This document shows positions 17,017 to 25,163 of a DNA stretch of 64,000 bases, piece after piece. The position numbers and the translations under genes were made by a program. Within the stretch, counting starts at the first letter, position 1; each line of letters starts with the position of its first letter. This stretch comes from Scandinavium manionii (lineage in GTDB: Bacteria > Pseudomonadota > Gammaproteobacteria > Enterobacterales > Enterobacteriaceae): the NCBI RefSeq assembly GCF_024764775.1, contig NZ_JALIGC010000039.1, forward strand, positions 434,001-498,000, given 5' to 3'. Below the pieces are notes generated by a model that made no database searches, was not told where the DNA came from, and saw nothing but the letters and a program-made list of their open reading frames with translations.

Positions 17017-19434
17017 TTATTCCTCTGTCACTGCTTTGTGCGGCTGCTCGAGGATCATGGTTTGCGTCTGACTCAGGCTGACACCCGCCTCGCGAAGCAT
17101 TTTGAGGATTTCATATAGCAGGTCACTGCGCGTTGAGCTGACCATACGCGGGCTGTTCACATAACCCGTGACGCTCAGCACAATGCCGTTCGGTCCGAGT
17201 TCCTTAAAGCTCACCGACGGTGCCGGGGCGTCCAGAATGGATTCGTGCAGGGTATAAGCCATCAGCAACAGGTTACGCACCTGTTCAGGATCGATGTCCA
17301 GCGGAAAGGTCAGGGCGATGGTCGCCACACCTTGTGCGTTCCCCATGGTGGCGTTGCGCACATTCTGCGAGATGAGCTGCGAGTTCGGAACGATCACCGT
17401 CGATTTATCGCTCAACTGGATTTCCGTCGCGCGAACGTTGATTCGACGAATATCCCCCTCCACACCGCTAATACTCACCAAATCACCCACTTTGACCGGG
17501 CGTTCAGTCAACAGGATCAGGCCGGAGATAAAGTTCTTCACAATCTCCTGCAGACCAAAACCGATACCCACCGACAGGGCGCTGACAATCCACGCCAGCT
17601 TGTTCCATTCGATGCCGAGCATCGAAAGCGTCAGCATGATGATCAGCACATAACCGACGTTAGTGAACAGCGTGACAAGCGAAGCCCGTAGACCGCGGTC
17701 CATCATAGTTTTTGGCAGGAAATCGTTATCAAGCCAGCGACGGGTTGAGCGCAATACGTACCAGCCGACCACCAGGCACAGGAAGGCATTCATGGCATGC
17801 GCCGGGATAATATTTATCCCACCGATACCTTCCCCGCCCCAGATATCCACGATTTTTTTCAGCAGCTCCACGGGAGTAGTGCTGCCGAAAGTCCCGTTGA
17901 GCAGCGCAATGGCTGCCATCAGCAACAGCGAGGTTTTACCGACGGCCGAGAACAACGTTGCGGCGAGTGACAGGTGGCGATCGTTAAGACTCAGTGTGCT
18001 TTTGAGGATTTTGCCGCTTTGGGTGGAAGGTGAGAATACGCACTCGCAGAGATCGACCACGAAGTGAATCAGCAGATACAAGCAGCTGACGACCAGACCA
18101 ATCCACAGCAGCTCGAAGGTAAAAAAGCGCGCCAGTGGGATATAACCAATCAGCAGCGCACCCAGAATGATGACAGCCGTCAGGCTTATTACCAGATGAA
18201 TCAAGCCCGCAATCGTAGAGCGAGCTTCAGTTTGCTCGCCATCGGCCCGCATTTTGCGGCGCATACGGTTAACCCGTACCGGCGCTATCAGGCAGTTCAG
18301 CGCGACCAGCAAGGCCGACAGTCCATTGCCAAACAGGGTGGCGGCAATGCTGGTCCCGACAAGGGCGTTGAGCTGCTCGATTGTGCCAAAGATAAAGATG
18401 AAGGTAGCCAGCAGGACAGGAAACGAGCCAAGCGTTTTTGCCAGCGAATCGGCAATCCCCGGCAAACGCCAGGAAGGATGGTTGTTTGAGAGTAATGCAA
18501 TCCCAAGCCCGGCGATGACCGACGAGAAGTAGGTTAGCTCAACCAGCTGATCGGCAAACTCCAGCACCGGCTGCGAGGTATCCGGTAGCCGCGTGAAGAT
18601 ATAACACAGCAGCTGCATGCTAATACCCAGCGTGAACATCGTGCTGAGTGTGGTGAAACAGGCGAGAAAGCTGCGACGAAAACGCCCCTGAGGCAACCAG
18701 CGGGGGAGGATCCAGCCGACGGGTTTATCCAGCGCTTTGCGTCCGAATAGACCAATAATCAGCGCAAGCAGTAAGTAGAAGCCGGAGCCGATACGCCATT
18801 CATCGCTCCATGCCTGATCCCAGACGACGCTAATCTGTGAACCAAAATCATCAAAGCGCGCGGCATCTTTCTCCGCTGGATTGATAAGCGGAGCCCAGAA
18901 CTTTTCGCCCAGAATACTGCCCGTATTCAGCGCAATTTGCGTTTTCAGCGCATCGCGGCGTAAACCAAAGATTTGCGCAGACAGGTTTTGCGCCCCCACG
19001 CCGATGGCTTTGGTTTGCTCAATCTGAGTGGTGAGAAGGGTCTTGCTATTATTGAGCTGTTTACGCTGGCTAACGACCTGCGGGGTTTCCGTCAGGGTGC
19101 CAGGCGCAGGCGGCGGGCCGAGGACATCAAGCTGTGCCTGAACCTGTGCCAGCTGCGGAGCCAGCGCCACGGCGAGCTTATCGGCATCGCTGACCAGACG
19201 CTGAGCGTCATCGTTCAGGGCGGTAAATTGCTTATCCACCTTAGCGGCGGAAACCTGCTGCTTCAGGGCATCCAGACGTTTTTGCAGCGCAGGTAACGCG
19301 ATGTTGGCATTAACCTTAACAGGTTGCTCCACGTCGGTTTGCGCGGGGCTGTCATCCGCCAGAGACAGAAAAGGCGCCATCATCAAACATGACAACAATG
19401 CCAGTAGCAGCGGCACTTTTAACATTTTACGCAT
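17017..19434 (-). CDS. Large MscS-family mechanosensitive channel with DUF3772 domain
   Basis: Inner-membrane protein of 805 residues. It has a signal peptide (MRKMLKVPLLLALLSCLMMA), a periplasmic coiled region (about residues 40-190) of DUF3772 type, about 10 TM helices, and a C-terminal MscS core (LQEIVKNFISGLILLTERPV, VGDLVSISGVEGDIRRINVR, VIVPNSQLISQNVRN). The family opens on membrane tension and releases solutes on hypo-osmotic shock. The start is the ATG at codon 9 of a frame that opens with GTG, because that fits the signal peptide. It is a stand-alone gene, not an ortholog I can name (E. coli YbiO or MscM differ in length). Confidence 0.85.
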   Translation of the reverse strand: MRKMLKVPLLLALLSCLMMAPFLSLADDSPAQTDVEQPVKVNANIALPALQKRLDALKQQVSAAKVDKQFTALNDDAQRLVSDADKLAVALAPQLAQVQAQLDVLGPPPAPGTLTETPQVVSQRKQLNNSKTLLTTQIEQTKAIGVGAQNLSAQIFGLRRDALKTQIALNTGSILGEKFWAPLINPAEKDAARFDDFGSQISVVWDQAWSDEWRIGSGFYLLLALIIGLFGRKALDKPVGWILPRWLPQGRFRRSFLACFTTLSTMFTLGISMQLLCYIFTRLPDTSQPVLEFADQLVELTYFSSVIAGLGIALLSNNHPSWRLPGIADSLAKTLGSFPVLLATFIFIFGTIEQLNALVGTSIAATLFGNGLSALLVALNCLIAPVRVNRMRRKMRADGEQTEARSTIAGLIHLVISLTAVIILGALLIGYIPLARFFTFELLWIGLVVSCLYLLIHFVVDLCECVFSPSTQSGKILKSTLSLNDRHLSLAATLFSAVGKTSLLLMAAIALLNGTFGSTTPVELLKKIVDIWGGEGIGGINIIPAHAMNAFLCLVVGWYVLRSTRRWLDNDFLPKTMMDRGLRASLVTLFTNVGYVLIIMLTLSMLGIEWNKLAWIVSALSVGIGFGLQEIVKNFISGLILLTERPVKVGDLVSISGVEGDIRRINVRATEIQLSDKSTVIVPNSQLISQNVRNATMGNAQGVATIALTFPLDIDPEQVRNLLLMAYTLHESILDAPAPSVSFKELGPNGIVLSVTGYVNSPRMVSSTRSDLLYEILKMLREAGVSLSQTQTMILEQPHKAVTEE

Positions 19435-19662
19435 AGAAGGGTGTACCTGAAATTTCACTCAACAAGGGGTCTGGACCTGATCGGCTAAGCATACCCGTTA
19501 TTTGTGAAAATCCTATCAGGCAAATCTGTGTTAAATGGGCAAGTGTGAGAGATTTGGATGGACATGATTTGGTTGTCGGTAAAAAGCGATTATTTCAGAG
19601 TCATTCTCTGGTTCAGATTACGAGAAAACTATCCTCACAAATACACCGGTTTTTTGGGGAGA

Positions 19663-19692
19663 TGTAGTGGTCAACAAAAGCTGGCCACTACA
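19663..19692. repeat. 30-bp palindrome of unknown role
   Basis: TGTAGTGGTCA and TGGCCACTACA, inverted with one mismatch around an 8-base spacer. No T-run follows on either side, so it is a poor terminator. It lies just beyond the 3' end of the kbaY operon. It may be two abutted insertion-sequence ends or a DNA-binding site. Confidence 0.45.
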
Positions 19693-19727
19693 GTTAGGGT
19701 TGCGATAGAGATAGGGAGGTCAGCAGA

Positions 19728-20582
19728 CTAAAGCCGTCCGGCGCTGCCGCAGATGCGTATTTTTTCGGCGACCACCTTTTTCATCGCCAGCTTGCCTGGC
19801 ACAATGTATTTTCGTGGGTCGTTGGCATCAGGGTTCTGGCTAAAGTAGCTTTTCACCGCATCGGCAAACGCAATTTTTAGCTCTGTTGCCACATTGACTT
19901 TACAGACGCCCAGCGAGATTGCCCGCGCCACCATCGCTTCCGGAATGCCTGATGCGCCATGCAGAACCAGTGGAATATCCACACAGTCACGGATCTTCTC
20001 TAAGCGTTCGAAATCCAGCTTCGGTTCACCCTGATATAGCCCGTGCGCCGACCCAATCGCGACGGCCAGTGAATCAATGCCGGTAAGTTCAGCAAATTCT
20101 TTTGCCGCCAGCGGGTCGGTAAAAAAGCTGTCGGCAGAATCGACCACCAGATCGTCTTCTTGACCACCGAGTCGCCCCAGTTCGGCTTCCACGCTGGCGC
20201 CGTAACGGTGACAGAGTTTAACCGCCTGAACCACGATATCTATGTTCTGACGAAACGGCAGGTGAGAGCCGTCGATCATCACTGAGCGGATCCCCTGACG
20301 CACTTTATCGGCGATATCGTCCATCTCTTCATGGTGATCCAGATGCAGCGCCAGCGGCAGGTTATAGCGACGGGCGGCCGCCTGGCAAATTTCCACCAGG
20401 TAGTCAGTACCGGCATAGGAGAAGGTGCCGGGCGTACCGGCCATGATCACCGGTGACCCCATTTCCGCTGCGGTTTCAGCCACGACCTGGACGGTTTCGA
20501 GATTGTGCACATTAAATGCCGGGACGGCGTAACCTTCGCGCTGGGCTTTTTTTAGCATTTCACGGTTCGAGACTAAGTACAT
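19728..20582 (-). CDS. kbaY: Class II tagatose-1,6-bisphosphate aldolase, catalytic subunit KbaY-like
   Basis: Zinc aldolase of 284 residues, the same length as E. coli KbaY and GatY. It splits tagatose 1,6-bisphosphate into DHAP and glyceraldehyde 3-phosphate. Visible: LHLDHHEEMDD with catalytic Asp and zinc His (about residues 80-85), AELGRLGGQEDD, GSAHGLYQG with a zinc His near 180, LHGASG with the third His near 208, and NVATELK. It is last in the run deoR-kbaZ-agaS-kbaY, 20 bp after agaS. GatY and KbaY are hard to tell apart by eye; the adjacent agaS favours KbaY. Confidence 0.9.
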   Translation of the reverse strand: MYLVSNREMLKKAQREGYAVPAFNVHNLETVQVVAETAAEMGSPVIMAGTPGTFSYAGTDYLVEICQAAARRYNLPLALHLDHHEEMDDIADKVRQGIRSVMIDGSHLPFRQNIDIVVQAVKLCHRYGASVEAELGRLGGQEDDLVVDSADSFFTDPLAAKEFAELTGIDSLAVAIGSAHGLYQGEPKLDFERLEKIRDCVDIPLVLHGASGIPEAMVARAISLGVCKVNVATELKIAFADAVKSYFSQNPDANDPRKYIVPGKLAMKKVVAEKIRICGSAGRL

Positions 20583-20602
20583 AAAGACCTCTGGGTTATC
20601 GG

Positions 20603-21793
20603 TTACGGCTGGAGGGCCGCCGCGCTTGCAGCTACGCTCGTTCTGGAATAACGATAAATAGTGACGCCTTTTACGACCCGGTTAACTTCACCTGTCGGGC
20701 AGGGGTTATCCGGTGTCAGTCCCTGCGCCAGCGAGGTTTCCATCGCCAGCATCTGTACAAACAGCAGGTACGGGAACATCAGCCACAAATCGTTCGGGTC
20801 GTCGTGCATGGTTTGCACTCCCGTAGCGTCATAAGGTTCGCCGCTCAGCCCGACCATCTGTTGTGCCAGACCGTCGCGTTTAAGCTCATGCCATAAATCC
20901 ACATCGTACTGACGGGCATAGCTGTCACTGGAGAACATCAGCACCACCAGGGTTTTGTTATCGACCATAAATTTCGGACCATGGCGCAGGCCCAGCGATG
21001 AGTCATAACGCGTGACGATACGCCCGGCGGTCAGTTCCAGCATTTTCAGTGAGGCTTCTTCGGCGAGGCCGGTAAAGCAACTGCCGCCGAGGGTGATGTA
21101 GCGGCGAAAACCGCTGTTAGCCAGGGCTTTAACCTGAGATTGCAGGGTTTCGCGCAGTTCACGGCAGCGTGCAACCATACGCATCAGCGGCTCCCGTGTC
21201 TCATTTAGGGGTTGCGGGCCAAGCAGCAAGGCGGCGCTCAGTAGCATGCAGCTAAAACTGGAGGTCATGGCGAAGCTCTGGTCGTTAGAGCCTTCTGGCA
21301 TCATTACCGCCAGCACGTTATCGCGGCCTTCGGCATAATTCGCCAGCTGGCTGTCAGGATTACACACCAGCATCAGGTGATAGCAATCGGGTAGCAATTG
21401 ATCGGCTAGTTCCACGCTGGCGATGCTTTCCGGGCTGTTACCTGAACGGGCAAACGAGACCATCAGCGTCGGACGTGTCCGGTCAAGATACTGATGCGGG
21501 TTAGCCACAATATCCGTCGTGCCATAAGCCACCACATCCCGTCCCGTTTGTTGACGCAGCCATGGTGCCAGCGCACGCCCGGCAAACGCAGAGCTTCCGG
21601 CGCCGCACAGCACAATTTGCAGACGTTGGTTGTCGAGAAGAGGTTGCAGGAAGGGCTGCCACTGAGCCTGAGAACGCTGTAATTGCAGATGCAGCGCAGA
21701 CCACAAATCGGGCTGTTGCCAGATCTCACGTGCGGTATGCAGAGCATTGTGCTGTTCCAGCCAGTCACTGCTGTAAGAAAAATAGTGATTCAT
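20603..21793 (-). CDS. agaS: AgaS, galactosamine-6-phosphate deaminase/isomerase (SIS domains)
   Basis: Cytoplasmic protein of 396 residues with two SIS sugar-phosphate domains. It closely follows E. coli AgaS: LCGAGSSAFAG, the phosphate-binding SFARSGNSPES (about residue 115), FAMTSSFSCML, ELTAGRIVTRYDSSLGLRHG and NRVVKGVTIY. Known role: converts galactosamine 6-phosphate to tagatose 6-phosphate and ammonia. It overlaps kbaZ by 4 bp. Together with KbaYZ it points to amino-galactose breakdown. No AgaA deacetylase or tagatose-6-phosphate kinase is adjacent, so those steps must come from elsewhere (for instance NagA and a phosphofructokinase). Confidence 0.9.
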   Translation of the reverse strand: MNHYFSYSSDWLEQHNALHTAREIWQQPDLWSALHLQLQRSQAQWQPFLQPLLDNQRLQIVLCGAGSSAFAGRALAPWLRQQTGRDVVAYGTTDIVANPHQYLDRTRPTLMVSFARSGNSPESIASVELADQLLPDCYHLMLVCNPDSQLANYAEGRDNVLAVMMPEGSNDQSFAMTSSFSCMLLSAALLLGPQPLNETREPLMRMVARCRELRETLQSQVKALANSGFRRYITLGGSCFTGLAEEASLKMLELTAGRIVTRYDSSLGLRHGPKFMVDNKTLVVLMFSSDSYARQYDVDLWHELKRDGLAQQMVGLSGEPYDATGVQTMHDDPNDLWLMFPYLLFVQMLAMETSLAQGLTPDNPCPTGEVNRVVKGVTIYRYSRTSVAASAAALQP

Positions 21794-23088
21794 GATACGA
21801 GCTCCCTGGAGTCTGGCTGACAGGCATTGGCGTAATCGGCCAGCACTTCGCTAATTTTATGTAACACCCAATCCTGCGGATCGGATGAAAGCTGGCCGGC
21901 GTTGATGGCACGTGCCTGTTCGGGCAGATACTGGCTGAGTAACGCCTGCGGTACCGGATGACGGCGTAAATTGTCGAGCATGCTGTCGACGGCAGCGCAC
22001 ACTTCCGGGAGTGGCCAGTAATAGCGAACCCGATCGCTCAGGCTGTACTGGCGATGAAGATGTTGCTGATGGGGTTTGCCAGGATAGTAACGACGCCATT
22101 GTTCAGGACGTTCACACATCACCTGTTCAAGGGTCGAACACAGATGAGAAGCCTGATGTTCACCCAGCCATTCGCGCTCAATATGGTCGAGTGCGAATAA
22201 CGCTTCACGTAAGGCAAAAGTCAGGGCCGGGCCAACCTTAAGGATCGCAAAGTGACCGCGAACCAGCTGACGATAGGCCAGCGGTGCCTGATAATCCGTG
22301 GAGTGTGCTTCATAAACCAGCGTTGGCCAGTTTTCAATAAAACGGCTCAGCTGGCGGGCGCGTTCAGGCTGATAGCGTTCAACGCTGTGATTATCGAATT
22401 CGACACCGGGCTGCACGACAACGGCGATAACCCGTGGCCAGACGGCAGCCAGACCGTGAGCCATCCAGGCACTGCGATGGACGCCCAATGTCGTTTCGAC
22501 GGCGTCAGGTGTGGTGACATGCATCCCTTCTTCCAGCGCTTCCTGGGCCCCACCGGGCACCGGAACTTCGGTGCCAATGACATAAACCGGCGCTTCGCCA
22601 CCGTGTTGCTGCCAGCTGTTTTCCGCCACGGCACACAGTCGTGCCGCACGGCGGGCGACTTCATCATCGCCTAATGGCGAGGGGTCACCCGCACAGGACA
22701 TCGAGCAGTCGAGATGAATTTTGCGAAAACCTGCAGCGACATAATCCGCTATCAGAGTTTCGGCTAATTGCATGGCCTCTTCGGCTGGCTGACTTTGCCA
22801 CGCATTGGGACCGAGATGGTCACCGCCCAGCCATACGCGTTCACGAGGTACACCGATCGCGTCCGCCTGCTGCCACACCGCATCGCGGAATTGATGCGGC
22901 TGCATACCGGTATACCCGCCGAACTGATTCACCTGATTTGACGTTGCCTCAATCAGTACCGCGGTGCCGCGCGCTAAAGCCTGACGCAGCGCCGCTTCGA
23001 TAACCCACGGATGGGCGGAGCAGACAGAGAACACACCTACCGGTTCACCGGCTTTGTGACGCTGTATCAGTTCCAGTAGTTGTTGCAT
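21790..23088 (-). CDS. kbaZ: KbaZ/GatZ-type non-catalytic subunit of tagatose-bisphosphate aldolase
   Basis: Protein of 432 residues related along its length to E. coli KbaZ and GatZ: VCSAHPWVIEAALRQA, EATSNQVNQFGGYTGM, GGDHLGPNAWQ, KIHLDCSMSC, YVIGTEVPVPGGAQEA, FEAHSTDYQ-like YEAHSTDYQ, and SDRVRYYWP. The subunit is needed for full activity and stability of the KbaY/GatY aldolase. It lies 15 bp after the DeoR regulator and overlaps agaS by 4 bp, so the four genes form one operon. Confidence 0.9.
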   Translation of the reverse strand: MQQLLELIQRHKAGEPVGVFSVCSAHPWVIEAALRQALARGTAVLIEATSNQVNQFGGYTGMQPHQFRDAVWQQADAIGVPRERVWLGGDHLGPNAWQSQPAEEAMQLAETLIADYVAAGFRKIHLDCSMSCAGDPSPLGDDEVARRAARLCAVAENSWQQHGGEAPVYVIGTEVPVPGGAQEALEEGMHVTTPDAVETTLGVHRSAWMAHGLAAVWPRVIAVVVQPGVEFDNHSVERYQPERARQLSRFIENWPTLVYEAHSTDYQAPLAYRQLVRGHFAILKVGPALTFALREALFALDHIEREWLGEHQASHLCSTLEQVMCERPEQWRRYYPGKPHQQHLHRQYSLSDRVRYYWPLPEVCAAVDSMLDNLRRHPVPQALLSQYLPEQARAINAGQLSSDPQDWVLHKISEVLADYANACQPDSRELVS

Positions 23089-23103
23089 AAACCAAAACTC
23101 CTA

Positions 23104-23889
23104 TCAGAATGAGGCTGGAAGGCGGTCGGCGATAATCACGTCAACCCCGGCGTCATGCAGCGCCCGGCGATATTCGTCGGGGATGCGACTGTCAGTGACC
23201 AGTTTGTTAATTTTGCTGATTTCGCAAATCATGCAAAAACTGGTGCGGCCGAACTTGCTGGCATCAGCGACGGCAATCACTTCGCGCGCCACTTCGCACA
23301 TCGCCCGGTTAAGCTGGGCTTCACCAGGGTTAGGGGTGGTAATGCCGCTGACGAGGTCGAACCCGTCAACGCCGAGAAACAGTTTGTCGAAACGGTACTG
23401 GCGAATGTGCTGTTCGGCGCTCGGGCCGTACAGCGACCAGGATTTACGCCGTACGTTGCCGCCAATCACCATCAAATCCACCTGTTCATTACTGGCCAAA
23501 TCGAAGGCGATATTGAGGGCGTTAGTCATCACCACCAGTTCCTGCTTGCCCTGTAATTGCGGCACCATCTGACTGATGGTCGAACCTGAATCAAGAATCA
23601 ATGAATCGCCATCGTTCACCAGCGCTGCGGCGGCACACGCGATGGTGTATTTCACATCGCGGTTGATCCGTCCTTTGTCCTGCAATGGCCTGTCAAACAC
23701 GAATTGCTTGTTCAGCTTTGCTCCGCCGTAGCCCCGGATAGCGCAACCGCTTTTTTCCAGATACCGCAGGTCATTACGGATGGTCACACTCGATACGTCG
23801 TATTGTCCGCTGAGTTCTTCGACCCGCACGGAACCCTCACGACATAACTGGTCGATGATCAATTCCCGGCGTTTTAGCGTATTTATCAT
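23104..23889 (-). CDS. DeoR-family repressor, AgaR-like
   Basis: Regulator of 261 residues. It has an N-terminal DeoR helix-turn-helix (RRELIIDQLCREGSVRVEEL, then VSSVTIRNDLRYLEKSG) and a C-terminal sugar-phosphate sensor of the ISOCOT fold (DSGSTISQMVPQL, VMTNALNIAF, DASKFGR). The family usually represses sugar operons until a sugar phosphate binds. It heads the kbaZ-agaS-kbaY operon, which makes self-regulation likely. Two palindromes upstream and one in the transporter promoter region are candidate operators. It is most like AgaR by context; I do not claim orthology. Confidence 0.88.
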   Translation of the reverse strand: MINTLKRRELIIDQLCREGSVRVEELSGQYDVSSVTIRNDLRYLEKSGCAIRGYGGAKLNKQFVFDRPLQDKGRINRDVKYTIACAAAALVNDGDSLILDSGSTISQMVPQLQGKQELVVMTNALNIAFDLASNEQVDLMVIGGNVRRKSWSLYGPSAEQHIRQYRFDKLFLGVDGFDLVSGITTPNPGEAQLNRAMCEVAREVIAVADASKFGRTSFCMICEISKINKLVTDSRIPDEYRRALHDAGVDVIIADRLPASF

Positions 23890-24044
23890 TGGCGCTTATT
23901 CCCCTAAACAGCATTGAACATGTCATGGTCGCTTAGCGGGCTGCTTTCGGTGTTGCGAACTGAATTACAACAAACGGAAAACCGAAATGCAACGCTAAAT
24001 TACAAATAAATTATTATATATCATAGTGTTATGTGTGAGTGTTG

Positions 24045-24069
24045 CTTTCGGTTTTAACGGAATCGAAAG
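24045..24069. promoter_or_regulatory. Candidate operator CTTTCG-N13-CGAAAG (copy 1)
   Basis: Inverted hexamers with a 13-base spacer. The same arrangement recurs at 30974-30998 in the other large intergenic region of the module. Likely a target of the DeoR-family protein encoded next to it; inference from repetition and position. Confidence 0.6.
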
Positions 24070-24116
24070 ACAATAGACACGCGTTTCCGTATCAAAATCG
24101 TTATGTTTCAGTGTTC

Positions 24117-24146
24117 CTTTCACTTATTTGTTGTTTAAAGTGAAAG
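24117..24146. promoter_or_regulatory. Long palindrome CTTTCACTT-N12-AAGTGAAAG
   Basis: Perfect 9-base arms around a 12-base spacer, 70 bp downstream of the ROK kinase stop seen from the other strand. The arms resemble the CTTTCG/CGAAAG operator candidates with one change. It could be another operator or a weak terminator hairpin of the kinase operon. Confidence 0.5.
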
Positions 24147-24213
24147 CTGTCGTGCCAGGCAATGACTTTTATCCTTCGTTTATTACGCCGCATTTATTTT
24201 GATATTTATGCTG

Positions 24214-25134
24214 TTATTGCATTCTGTACGTGTGCTGTTCCAGCAAGGCGGCGCCGCGAACGCCACTGCTGTCGCCAAATACCGGCGATAAAATGGCGGC
24301 AGGCTCACTGCCCGGGAACAGCCAGCTGCGCATTGCCTGTGGCAGCAAGAGGTAAAGTTCAGGCGTGTTGGAAACACCACCGCCAAGTACAAACGCATCC
24401 ACATCAAGCATCAGTTGCAGGCTGGCGAGCGCACAGGAGAGGATGTCGACATAGATAGCTATCAGCCGCCGGGCCAGCGGCTCTCCCTGACGATAAAACC
24501 CGATCAGCTCGGGCACACTGGCAGCCTGATGGCGGAAATGTCGACTGAGCGCCATCAACCCGCTGCCGGAAACGTAACGCTCAAAGCAACCCGTTAGCCC
24601 GCAGCTACAGGTAAACAAGGGCAGGTTGTAACGCTGAACCAACTGGGCAGAAATCGGGATATGTCCCCATTCTCCGGCCAGGCCATTTTTGCCTTTATGC
24701 AGGTGTTTGTTCAGCACCAGACCGCCGCCCGCGCCAGTGCCAAGAATGGCGCCAAAAACGATATCGTGGCGCTGTGTTTGCTCGGTGCAGGCTTCTGACA
24801 GTGCAAAACAGCGGCAATCATTTTCGATGGCGACCGGCCGGTCGAGCGTACAAGCGAGATCGTCGGCCAGGCAGTGACCGGTAATACAGGGCACGTTGAC
24901 CGAAAGCTGTTTACGGCTTTTCGGGTCGGTGATCCCCGGTAAGCCAATACCGATCGTGCCGCGTGTTTGCAGCGTCAGATCCGCCTGGGCGACCAGTGTT
25001 TTCACACAACCTAAAAACTGGCTGTAGTCCATCGTCGGCGTGCTGACGCGCTGGCAGAACACCTGATTTAGCCGCTCATCGTAGGCGGCCATTTCAATTT
25101 TGGTGCCGCCAATATCAAAGCCATATCGCATCAC
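24214..25134 (-). CDS. ROK-family sugar kinase, NagK/AgaK-like
   Basis: Kinase of 306 residues with the ROK hallmarks: N-terminal phosphate-binding FDIGGTKIEM, the second GILGTGAGGGL-like loop (AILGTGAGGGLVLN), a catalytic Asp in IENDCRCFA, the ExGH motif (GEWGHIPI), and the zinc cluster CSCGLTGCFE. The nearest E. coli relative by eye is NagK (N-acetylglucosamine kinase). In this setting it probably phosphorylates GalNAc or galactosamine released in the cytoplasm, feeding AgaS. It is the last gene of the transporter operon, 29 bp after the Gfo/Idh gene. The substrate is inferred from context. Confidence 0.85.
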   Translation of the reverse strand: MMRYGFDIGGTKIEMAAYDERLNQVFCQRVSTPTMDYSQFLGCVKTLVAQADLTLQTRGTIGIGLPGITDPKSRKQLSVNVPCITGHCLADDLACTLDRPVAIENDCRCFALSEACTEQTQRHDIVFGAILGTGAGGGLVLNKHLHKGKNGLAGEWGHIPISAQLVQRYNLPLFTCSCGLTGCFERYVSGSGLMALSRHFRHQAASVPELIGFYRQGEPLARRLIAIYVDILSCALASLQLMLDVDAFVLGGGVSNTPELYLLLPQAMRSWLFPGSEPAAILSPVFGDSSGVRGAALLEQHTYRMQ

Positions 25135-25163
25135 TCTTTTCCCCGTTGTCGACGTTAAACTGG

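Larger units (their letters stand above)
23890..24213. promoter_or_regulatory. Intergenic control region of the deoR-kbaZ-agaS-kbaY operon
   Basis: 324 bp without a gene, AT-rich. It should hold the operon promoter on the minus strand and the end of the kinase operon. It contains the palindromes at 24045-24069 and 24117-24146, and half-sites reading CTTTCGGTGTTG at 23944 and AAACCGAAA-like at 23979-23987. No clear terminator is seen after the ROK kinase gene. Confidence 0.6.
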
